A stretch of DNA of 64,000 nt from an uncultured Umboniibacter sp. GTDB taxonomy: Bacteria > Pseudomonadota > Gammaproteobacteria > Pseudomonadales > DSM-25080. A program made the translations under genes and the position numbers. Shown one piece after another: positions 49,254 to 56,666 of the stretch. How positions within the stretch are numbered: position 1 is the first letter of the stretch; each line of letters begins with the position of its first letter. The notes below the pieces were generated by a model. The model was not told where the DNA came from. It was given only the letters and a program-made list of their open reading frames with translations, and did not search any database. The stretch spans positions 124,001-188,000 of the forward strand of contig NZ_CANMGY010000004.1 of NCBI RefSeq assembly GCF_947497555.1, in the 5' to 3' direction.

Positions 49254-50057
49254 CTACTGTTTCTTTGGCTTGACCATCTTAGTCATCAAGGTAGGAAAAC
49301 TGTTGGGCAATAGTCGACGAAGATGGTAGCCCAACCATGGCATACCCGATGCTACTAGCACTTCATTCTTTTGCGTTTCCATGGCTCGAATGATCTTTCG
49401 CACGGCGGTAGAAACTGGCATGCCGTTCTCGATATCAGGGTCATGCATCTTCGCCGCCTCGTTCTTTTCATTCAGCGCGCTCGCTGCGATTGGAGTTTGA
49501 ACGTATCCTGGGCAAATAACCGTCACTTTAATGTTGTAGGGAAACAGCTCAAAGCGAAGCGAATCCGAGAATCCGACAACCGCATGTTTAGCGCCGGAAT
49601 AGGACGTTCGCATTGGCGCACCTAACTTGCCCGCAACCGATGAAATATTGACATAATACCCTGATTCTCGCTGGATAAAGTGCGGCATCACCGCTTTACT
49701 CAAGGCAACAAGAGACAGGTAATCTAGCCGGATAAGCGCTTCATCAACTTCGATAGGAGTATCAACCACACCACCTCGCTGACTTACACCGGCGTTATTC
49801 ACCAGAATATCGATGTGCCCATGCAAGGCAATGGCTCGCTCGGCCCATTCAGCTGCCTGGTGGTAATCATTGAGGTCGCAGCTTAGAAGCTGATGTTGTT
49901 CACTATTAACACAGAGTTGACGAGTTTCCTCGAGTTGTTCCTCTCGGCGAGCGGTAAGGATGAGTTTGGCCCCACGAAGTGATAGCTGAATAGCCAATTC
50001 ACGACCAATTCCCGAGCTTGCACCGGTAATCCATATGACTTTTGAGCGAAGATCCAT
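49254..50057 (-). CDS. Short-chain dehydrogenase/reductase
   Basis: NAD(P)-dependent oxidoreductase of 267 residues with GASSGIG cofactor loop, NNAG, and the active-site pair YSGAK with a serine in NISSVAG. The C-terminal end with LGYHLRRLLPNSFPTLMTKMV is hydrophobic and basic, as in membrane-associated SDRs related to DHRS7. It is convergent with the protease gene, with only six bases between stops. Substrate unknown. Confidence 0.9.
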   Translation of the reverse strand: MDLRSKVIWITGASSGIGRELAIQLSLRGAKLILTARREEQLEETRQLCVNSEQHQLLSCDLNDYHQAAEWAERAIALHGHIDILVNNAGVSQRGGVVDTPIEVDEALIRLDYLSLVALSKAVMPHFIQRESGYYVNISSVAGKLGAPMRTSYSGAKHAVVGFSDSLRFELFPYNIKVTVICPGYVQTPIAASALNEKNEAAKMHDPDIENGMPVSTAVRKIIRAMETQKNEVLVASGMPWLGYHLRRLLPNSFPTLMTKMVKPKKQ

Positions 50058-50140
50058 TAGTTACTCCTTTTTTTATATTTTATGGAAACACTATACTGTA
50101 TTTGCTGTTAAAATAGGCTGATAAATTTCGCTCTAATTAA

Positions 50141-50157
50141 GTTTGAGCGTCTCAAAC
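50141..50157. promoter_or_regulatory. Inverted repeat in the SDR/rnb divergent region
   Basis: GTTTGAG, three bases, CTCAAAC, 46 bp before the rnb ATG. A second repeat TCGGC/GCCGA lies at 50158-50176. These could be leader hairpins of rnb or an operator. Confidence 0.4.
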
Positions 50158-50202
50158 TCGGCACTGAATTAGCCGATTACTAGGGAATTCTACACCACCA
50201 CT

Positions 50203-52137
50203 ATGCTAAATCTTGATACGCTCCAACAACTAAAAACGCTCAAGAAAGACATTCGCGCAAGTCGTAATCTCGACCGAGGAATTGTCAAAGCAACGCCAAT
50301 GAAGTTCGGCTTTGTTTCCACTCAGGAAGGTGGGCAAGTGTTTCTCGCACCACCGCTGATGGAGCAACTTCTACCAGGCGATGAGATTGAGTACGAAATT
50401 GTCGAAAATAGCCGTGGTGACCAAGAGGCTAAGTTAGAGCGTCTAGTCAAAAGTGAATTTAAACAATTCTTCGGCCGAGTGGTTACCCGCGGTAAGCATC
50501 TATTCATTGAGTGTGACGATGCTCGGTTTAATCGCTGGTTCTTCGTCCCACCCAATAAACGTGGCGGGCTCAAAGCCGGCACACTTGTTGAAGCTCAGCT
50601 TCTGCGCCATCCCACCAAGTTAGAAGGGAAGAGTCAGGCCGTTGCCATGAATAGGCTTGGGAATGAGAGTATTCTCGCTGATCTCCGTGCGTACACCCTG
50701 AAGAAGATGTCGATCGAAACAGACTGGTCTGACGAGACCCTAGCGCAGATCGAATCACTTGAGAAGGATGTCAGTTCATCTCGCAAAGATTTAACCGAAA
50801 CCCAATTCGTCACCATCGATTCAGCTCATGCTCGCGACCTTGATGACGCCGTTTTTGTCGAATCTACCGACGATGGCTTCCGCTTACTCGTTGCGATCGC
50901 CGACCCGGCAGCAACACTCAAGACTAACAAGGCACTTCTTGAAAGTTTAGTTACCCGAAGTACCAGCCATTATCTACCTGGCCAGGTCGTCCATATGATG
51001 CCTCCTAGCTTGTCGCAGGAGAAATTTTCACTGTTAGCTGACGAACAACGCGATGCACTCATTGCAGAATTCGCAATTAGTTCGGACGGCGAAGTACAGA
51101 GTTTCGAGCTCTATAAGGGCTCCATTAAGTCACAAGCTAAGCTGAGCTACACCGACGTAGAGTTATTCTTAAACGGACAGACCGATGCGTTAGCTCCCGA
51201 TATTGCGGAGCCTGTTAAGCGCTTAGCAGACTGTTACCAAGCGGTTCGCCAACATCGCCTTAGTGTAGCGGTCGACATCAGCGAACGTCCAGACTATCAC
51301 TTCGAACTTAATGAACAGCAACAGATTAGCAACATCGCGCTATCGCCTCGATTAACCTCGCAGCGCCTCATTGAAGAATTCATGTTGTTAACGAATCGTC
51401 ACACTGGCACATGGTTAGCTGCTAATGGACGCGGTTTTTTCAATAATCACGGTGGCTTTAGAACCGAACGAATTGGCGACCTGAAACAACTCCTTAAACA
51501 TTACTGGGGCGAAGAAGCGAAAGCTCCCGCCAATCTTGATGAGTTTGTCTCACTGATGCAGGAAGCACTTTATAAAGATGCCGATATCCCTTTACGTTCA
51601 GTGCTAGTTCGATGGTTACAGCCTAGCAAGATTGCCGCGGAGTCTGAGGGGCATTTTGGTCTCGGCTTCACGCACTACGCAATGGTGACCTCCCCGATTC
51701 GCAGGGCTGCTGATCTACTCAACCACTTAATCATCGATCAAATTTTGACGAATAGTAGTGACTTTGATGAGCTTATCAATGGGGTAGACCTGGAGAAGCT
51801 CAACGGTGATATTGTTCGCGGTCGTCAGGCTAGTAACACGATCGATCTCACCCTGAAAACCCAGTTTGCCCATCAACAGCTCGACCAAAAGAGTGAGTAT
51901 AAGGCGACGATTACTCAAGTTAGTCAGGCTGGATTAGCAATTCGATTAGATGAAATGGGGCTTGAAGGGTTTGTTGAACTCAAGCCAAAACGAGGAGAAA
52001 AATCGACTTTCCAGTTTGAGGGTTGGAGGCTTTGTGCCACCTATAATGACAACTTCTACCATCTCGACATGCCAATTTCAGTAAAGCTTGCCAAGGTTGA
52101 TACTGAGAAGCGCCAAATTAAGTTTAAGCTCGCTTAA
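50203..52137 (+). CDS. rnb: Exoribonuclease II
   Basis: 3'-5' hydrolytic exoribonuclease of mRNA decay. 644 residues, the same as E. coli RNase II. Order: two cold-shock domains (about 20-170), RNB catalytic domain with the metal-binding IDSAHARDLDDAVFVE (about 200-215), SPIRRAADLLNH near 485, and a C-terminal S1 domain (YKATITQVSQAGLAIRL). The N-terminal PMKFGFV is typical. Its stop lies within a hairpin that may end the transcript. Confidence 0.97.
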   Translation: MLNLDTLQQLKTLKKDIRASRNLDRGIVKATPMKFGFVSTQEGGQVFLAPPLMEQLLPGDEIEYEIVENSRGDQEAKLERLVKSEFKQFFGRVVTRGKHLFIECDDARFNRWFFVPPNKRGGLKAGTLVEAQLLRHPTKLEGKSQAVAMNRLGNESILADLRAYTLKKMSIETDWSDETLAQIESLEKDVSSSRKDLTETQFVTIDSAHARDLDDAVFVESTDDGFRLLVAIADPAATLKTNKALLESLVTRSTSHYLPGQVVHMMPPSLSQEKFSLLADEQRDALIAEFAISSDGEVQSFELYKGSIKSQAKLSYTDVELFLNGQTDALAPDIAEPVKRLADCYQAVRQHRLSVAVDISERPDYHFELNEQQQISNIALSPRLTSQRLIEEFMLLTNRHTGTWLAANGRGFFNNHGGFRTERIGDLKQLLKHYWGEEAKAPANLDEFVSLMQEALYKDADIPLRSVLVRWLQPSKIAAESEGHFGLGFTHYAMVTSPIRRAADLLNHLIIDQILTNSSDFDELINGVDLEKLNGDIVRGRQASNTIDLTLKTQFAHQQLDQKSEYKATITQVSQAGLAIRLDEMGLEGFVELKPKRGEKSTFQFEGWRLCATYNDNFYHLDMPISVKLAKVDTEKRQIKFKLA

Positions 52138-52160
52138 GCGCTTTGACATGTAAAGCGCTT
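52136..52160 (+). terminator. Hairpin overlapping the rnb stop codon
   Basis: AAGCGCTTT and AAAGCGCTT pair perfectly around a 7-base loop; the tail ATTTAC is a weak T-tract. It may be a terminator or a 3'-end stabiliser. Confidence 0.55.
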
Positions 52161-52234
52161 ATTTACGAAGTTCTGATGTTAAGAACTATGTAGTTAAGAG
52201 TAACGAATCTAAGAGCTCTAAGCTTAAGGCAGAT

Positions 52235-52260
52235 AATCGGGGAACCTATACTCCCCGATT
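52235..52260. terminator. Hairpin between convergent rnb and saccharopine dehydrogenase-like gene
   Basis: AATCGGGG and CCCCGATT flank 10 bases. No T-run follows on either strand, so it is a possible, not a certain, terminator. Confidence 0.45.
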
Positions 52261-52279
52261 CCTAACTCGGCAGTTTAAT

Positions 52280-53341
52280 CTAACGCCAGTTGATTTCCTC
52301 AACATCGGGTAGGCTCCAGACAAAGTCTGCACCCATAAGCTGAGATGGCGTCATTGATCCACTTACCTCAACGCCTTTTGCTAGGTATTCTGCAATAGCC
52401 AGCGGTGCTGTAATGGTCAGTTCATAGCCATTCGGCGTTGAGAAAGTTGCTTCCACGGCATTTCCTTGAGCATCGGTCGCTTTGCCCCAAAGTTGCATCC
52501 TAGAGTTTGCCCGTGCATTGGCATCGGGACCCACTACAGTCTTCTCAATGCGGCGCTTTAGAAAATTCTGCACCAACTTCAAGCCAAATAGCCAACGAAG
52601 CTTATACGCTCCTCTTGCCTTGTCCGCTGTCGCTTTCGATGCAGGTACGAATACCTTGATATTCGGGATTTTGGTACTGCTATAAGCCGTACTAATATCA
52701 CCCCAGGGAATCGTCATCGCAAACTTCTTACCAACCGCTCCACCGAAGTCAACTTCAGCAGTATGTTGGGCGACCGGTTCAGACTGAAGTTCGCCGTCAA
52801 CACGAGAGCAACCTCCCTTTGCGAGACCCTCTACGGTGGTTTTCGCTGTACCTTGACTTAATTGCTTGCTACCCGCAAAACCTAACTGAAGCTCGGATGC
52901 CGATGGCAACTTTTGCGCCAGCGTTGCCGCGAGGCAATCTGTGGGGACGACGTCGAATCCGGCTCCTGGGCATACTACAATTCCAGCTGCTTTGGCCGTT
53001 TCAGTAATCTCCGGTGTTTGAACATATTCAAAAATTGACATCTCACCGGTGATATCAATGTAGTGAGCTTTACCTGCGATACACGCAGCGATAACTTGAT
53101 TAGCCGTAGCCGAAAACGGACCTGCACAGTTAACGATCACCGAAGTGTTAGTCGCCAGCTCCGTCAGTGCCGCACTGTCATTAACATCCGCAACTTGATA
53201 GTCCAGTCCTAGGCGCTGTGCAACGGCTTTCAGCTTCGCTTCATTGCGCGCCGATAATAGCGGCTTAAGACCTGCCTCTGCAGCTCGTTCGGCTAATAAG
53301 CCACCTGAATATCCCGTTGCACCATAAATTACCCAGCTCAT
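52280..53341 (-). CDS. Saccharopine dehydrogenase-like NAD(P)-binding protein
   Basis: 353 residues with the nucleotide loop GATGYSGGLLAE at the very N-terminus, then VNCAGPFSATANQVIAACI and HYIDITGEMSIFE, and CPGAGFDVVPTDCLAATL. This pattern marks the family that includes mycobacterial trans-acting enoyl reductase and uncharacterised saccharopine dehydrogenase-like oxidoreductases. Lysine metabolism is not implied. A GNAT gene precedes it by 15 bp. Confidence 0.85.
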   Translation of the reverse strand: MSWVIYGATGYSGGLLAERAAEAGLKPLLSARNEAKLKAVAQRLGLDYQVADVNDSAALTELATNTSVIVNCAGPFSATANQVIAACIAGKAHYIDITGEMSIFEYVQTPEITETAKAAGIVVCPGAGFDVVPTDCLAATLAQKLPSASELQLGFAGSKQLSQGTAKTTVEGLAKGGCSRVDGELQSEPVAQHTAEVDFGGAVGKKFAMTIPWGDISTAYSSTKIPNIKVFVPASKATADKARGAYKLRWLFGLKLVQNFLKRRIEKTVVGPDANARANSRMQLWGKATDAQGNAVEATFSTPNGYELTITAPLAIAEYLAKGVEVSGSMTPSQLMGADFVWSLPDVEEINWR

Positions 53342-53356
53342 AGTCTCTCCTTTATA

Positions 53357-53848
53357 TTATTTTTGTGCCGATGAACCAGCCGCCATCGCTTCATACATAT
53401 CATAGTCACACACTGTCATGCCCAGACTCTGATACGTTTTTTGTGCAACTTGGTTCTCTTTTTCTACGTACAACCTAAATCCAATGGCCCCAGCGTTAGC
53501 GCCCAACTCCTGCACCGTGGCATAAAGTTGTTGGTACAACCCTTGGCGCCGAAATTCTGGGAGTACATAAACACTTTGAACCCACCAAAAGAAACCGTTA
53601 CGCCAATCGCTCCACTCAAACGTCACCATCAACGAGGCGATAACCTGGTTGTGAGCTTCGGCAACTAAATAGAAGCCCCTATCATCGTAATTCACGACGG
53701 CCGACACGCCTTCGTTCAGCACCGCTGTATCAAGTTTTTTTTGCTCTGTTTCCCAAGCCATCTGTTGGTTAAAATGGACCAAGGACTGAACATCATCTTG
53801 AGTTGCACGACGAATACTCATGGAATTTCTGGTGCTTTCGATTGTCAT
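53357..53848 (-). CDS. GNAT-family N-acetyltransferase
   Basis: 163 residues with the acetyl-CoA motif VYVLPEFRRQGLYQQLY and the later beta-bulge region FRLYVEKENQVAQKTYQSLGM. The first ATG has GGAG ten bases upstream; the internal ATG at 53819-53821 lacks one. Upstream is a repeat TCTCAGG (53869-53875), CCTGAG (53880-53885), CCTGAGA (53889-53895), which can pair in two ways. Substrate unknown. Confidence 0.9.
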   Translation of the reverse strand: MTIESTRNSMSIRRATQDDVQSLVHFNQQMAWETEQKKLDTAVLNEGVSAVVNYDDRGFYLVAEAHNQVIASLMVTFEWSDWRNGFFWWVQSVYVLPEFRRQGLYQQLYATVQELGANAGAIGFRLYVEKENQVAQKTYQSLGMTVCDYDMYEAMAAGSSAQK

Positions 53849-54036
53849 ACTGACAGAACTCCGAAAATTCTCAGGGTCGCCTGAGTGACCTGAGATGAAA
53901 AAACGTTCGGCGATTTCTCAATAAATCTCCGCAACATTATCTAAAATACCGTGAAACTATGCATTAATGCTTATATTACGATAGCATTAGCCAACTTACA
54001 CTTTAAAGAACTGTAGCCCCAACAACAAGGCATCTT

Positions 54037-54891
54037 ATGACCGAGCAAAGCGTCACCAATAAAAAGCCGCTTCTTATCTTTACTATCGGCGTCGTAGCGA
54101 TTGCAGCAATAACATTATTCGTCCTCAACGAGGATAAACCTGCGCCGATTGAATCAACCGAAGTTGACAAGCCGCCCACATTAGCAGCGGACCTGCCTCC
54201 CATCGAAACGCCAGCTCAGCCTGAAGTCAGCGCTGAGCCAGAGAGCACGTTACCGGAAGACCTTATCGAAGCCGAAGTAATTGCAACCAAGCCGCAACCT
54301 GTCCCAATAAATCAGAGTGACGAACCCTTCGCCCTGAGTATTGCCCAACTTGGCCCGGCCCACCCCGTCATTGACTGGCTGATACCTACTCAGATCCTCC
54401 GTAAGATGGTAGCCATGGTGGATGCGCTTTCGCGCGGCGAGCTCATGTTCAAGAATCGCCCTATCACTAATAAGGTAATCGATGGCGCATTTTTAACCGA
54501 GAATCAACCTGGACGCATCGAGCTATCTTCGAATAACTTTGCTCGCTACGATACCGTCATCAGCGCCATTGAATATGTGGACGAAGATACCGCTATCGAA
54601 CTCTACCATTTCTGGTCGCCTCGTCTTGAGGAGGCTTATGCTGAATTAGGCGTACAGACGAGTTTTGACCAAGCCCTTCGAACAGCGCTGGAGCGTATCG
54701 TCGATGCACCGGAGGTTGCAGGTAATATCGAACTCGTAAGACCATCGGTCTACTACAAATTCGCCGATCCTCGTTTAGAGAATTTATCCGATGTGGATAA
54801 GCTTATGATAAGAATGGGGCCGGCTAATGCGAATAGGCTTAAGGCTAAAGTTCAGCTAATCATTGAGGCTATGGATGCCAACCCACTCTAG
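54037..54891 (+). CDS. DUF3014 membrane-anchored protein
   Basis: 284 residues: one N-terminal helix (about 12-30, PLLIFTIGVVAIAAITLFVL), a proline/glutamate-rich periplasmic linker (about 33-100) and a globular domain. The domain includes ILRKMVAMVDALSRGELMFKNRP, RYDTVISAIEYVDED and PSVYYKFADPRLENLSDVDKLMIRMGP (in parts), which I recognise as DUF3014, widespread in gammaproteobacteria and of unknown function. It probably acts in the periplasm. Confidence 0.85.
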   Translation: MTEQSVTNKKPLLIFTIGVVAIAAITLFVLNEDKPAPIESTEVDKPPTLAADLPPIETPAQPEVSAEPESTLPEDLIEAEVIATKPQPVPINQSDEPFALSIAQLGPAHPVIDWLIPTQILRKMVAMVDALSRGELMFKNRPITNKVIDGAFLTENQPGRIELSSNNFARYDTVISAIEYVDEDTAIELYHFWSPRLEEAYAELGVQTSFDQALRTALERIVDAPEVAGNIELVRPSVYYKFADPRLENLSDVDKLMIRMGPANANRLKAKVQLIIEAMDANPL

Positions 54892-55011
54892 CTAGAAAAG
54901 CGCTTTTCACTACCGTAGATCACTGAGCTTAATTTTGCTATGTAATGTAACCAACCGCTGACACGCTAATACAATTTGAGTGTCATCACCGTTATTGCAG
55001 CGGGTATAGAA

Positions 55012-55881
55012 CTAGGTTGTTTTGCTGCGTTGCTGCCAGATTACTGCTACGAGAATTAACGCTAAGCCTGCGAACGTTGTTAAGTGAAGTTGCTCACCCA
55101 AAATTACCCCGATCAATATCAGAGAAATAAAAGGTGACAAGAAAATTAAGTTGGCCACCTTAGAGACATTCACCGCACTCGAAAGCGCCTTTTGCCATAA
55201 CAAAAAGGTGATACTCATTTCGAATAGGCCTACCCAGATCACGCTTAGGTAAGATGGGTTCTGTGGCCACACCTCTCCAGAATAGAGCACCATAGACCAA
55301 ACTAATGGGACGGCAACGCTGAAGCTTATCGCTAGATTGACTACCGCATCGCCGCTAATCCTTGTTGCAAGTAGCCAATATCCTGCCCAGAGGAGTGTAC
55401 TAAAAAGCGCAAGGGACAAACCTAACAGATCAATATCAAAGTCGGCCGGAGACTTCCCTTGTAGGGCAATCACAACCACTCCCAAATAACCCAAGACACT
55501 CGCTATTTTATCTACCCGTCGAAGTGGCTTTTTTAAAAACGGAACCGCTAGCCATGAGAACGCGATAGCCCAAGTGTAATTCACCGGTTGGGCAATCTGT
55601 GCAGGAAGGCGATCATAAGCTTCAAAGAGCACTAGGTAATACGTCGCAGGATTTAGCAGGCCTGCCAGTGCCAGTAACTTAAAGCGCTTTCTGAAGGTAG
55701 GTCGAATATTTGCTCTAGACGAAGAAGCTAAGACTACGACCCATAGTACGACCGCAGAAATACTCACCGATAACGCCAGTAACTGAATCACTGAAAAATC
55801 TTTGAGTGCCAACTTAAAGGCCGTTGCAACGGTAGACCAAAGCAATACTGCTAGCAGGCCATATAAAATTGATCGGTGCAT
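55012..55881 (-). CDS. EamA-family drug/metabolite transporter
   Basis: 289 residues forming about ten helices in two EamA repeats. The first repeat starts SILYGLLAVLLWSTVATAFKLAL, and the end of the second has SPFISLILIGVILGEQLHLTTFAGLALILVAVIW (in parts). These inner-membrane carriers usually export amino acids or metabolites; the substrate cannot be predicted. It follows the mvaT terminator and has a weak ribosome-binding site. Confidence 0.92.
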   Translation of the reverse strand: MHRSILYGLLAVLLWSTVATAFKLALKDFSVIQLLALSVSISAVVLWVVVLASSSRANIRPTFRKRFKLLALAGLLNPATYYLVLFEAYDRLPAQIAQPVNYTWAIAFSWLAVPFLKKPLRRVDKIASVLGYLGVVVIALQGKSPADFDIDLLGLSLALFSTLLWAGYWLLATRISGDAVVNLAISFSVAVPLVWSMVLYSGEVWPQNPSYLSVIWVGLFEMSITFLLWQKALSSAVNVSKVANLIFLSPFISLILIGVILGEQLHLTTFAGLALILVAVIWQQRSKTT

Positions 55882-55895
55882 CGCAATCTCGTATT

Positions 55896-55925
55896 AATAA
55901 AAAACGGAGCGTATTGCGCTCCGTT
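55896..55925 (-). terminator. Rho-independent terminator of mvaT
   Basis: On the minus strand AACGGAGCG, loop CAATA, CGCTCCGTT, then a T-rich tail. Confidence 0.88.
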
Positions 55926-55955
55926 CTATTTAAAGGTCATTACTAACAATGAGCG

Positions 55956-56444
55956 TTAAATTTTCCAACTTAGCAGCATGTCATCGCCATATTGCTTGGA
56001 CCAGTCTTTCAATGTTTTTGGCGCCCGCTTTAGCTTCTCAATCACTTCGCCGGTGTGAGGGTTTTTATAACGCCCAACCGGTACCTTAGGTTCGTCACTG
56101 ACACGCTTTTTCTTAGCCGCTTTTTTAACCTTAGACGGCGATTTAGACGCCCCTACTTTCAACTGCGGATTATCGGCAAAAAAAGCCGCCAACTTAGCCA
56201 CGTACTTCGGAGGGTTCTTTTGTTTACTTGCCGCCTTAATCACGCTCAAGAATCGATCGCCCTTGGCGCTGAGCAAATCAACTTCGGACAAACCATACTT
56301 GGTAGCCAGTTGCAGCATCACCTTACTAAACTCTTCGATGCCCTTCAATTTATCTGCTTGGGCTTGTTTTAGAGCTTCGAGCTTCTCGAGTTGCTTCTTA
56401 TGCGCTTGAATTTCTTTATCAATATCAATGTTGAGTAAGCCCAT
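55956..56444 (-). CDS. mvaT: MvaT-type H-NS-family nucleoid protein
   Basis: Xenogeneic silencer that binds AT-rich DNA. The C-terminal DNA-binding domain reads GRYKNPHTGEVIEKLKRAPKTLKDWSKQYGDD, close to Pseudomonas MvaT. The N-terminal part (EIQAHKKQLEKLEALKQAQADKLKGIEEF) is a coiled-coil dimerisation helix. It is 162 residues, longer than the usual 120-odd, with an added Lys-rich middle (SPSKVKKAAKKKRVSDE). A longer frame begins at 56522, but the ATG at 56442-56444 has GGGGG upstream and starts with MGLLNIDID as expected. It has its own terminator. Confidence 0.88.
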   Translation of the reverse strand: MGLLNIDIDKEIQAHKKQLEKLEALKQAQADKLKGIEEFSKVMLQLATKYGLSEVDLLSAKGDRFLSVIKAASKQKNPPKYVAKLAAFFADNPQLKVGASKSPSKVKKAAKKKRVSDEPKVPVGRYKNPHTGEVIEKLKRAPKTLKDWSKQYGDDMLLSWKI

Positions 56445-56521
56445 TAAGGCCCCCTTTGTCAGATGAGAATTATTGAAATTGATGCTTCGCAATGCTTTCT
56501 GCGCTACGTAGCCGATAAACA

Positions 56522-56541
56522 TTGCTAATTCGTATTAGCAA
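56522..56541. promoter_or_regulatory. 20-bp near-operator palindrome upstream of mvaT
   Basis: TTGCTAAT, four bases, ATTAGCAA: two 8-bp exact arms, 78 bp upstream of the mvaT ATG and 126 bp from the divergent acylase gene. A -10-like TATAAT for mvaT is at 56585-56580 on the minus strand, so the palindrome would lie downstream of that promoter. Confidence 0.5.
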
Positions 56542-56666
56542 GGTTGTAGTCCTCGTTTATGGCTGAAGCATGTGGTTTAATTATATCCATAATAACCCAG
56601 TTGGCTAGCCTACCCTCTGTTATAGATATAAAGGCGTCAATGTGAATATATGGTACCTCCTCAATT

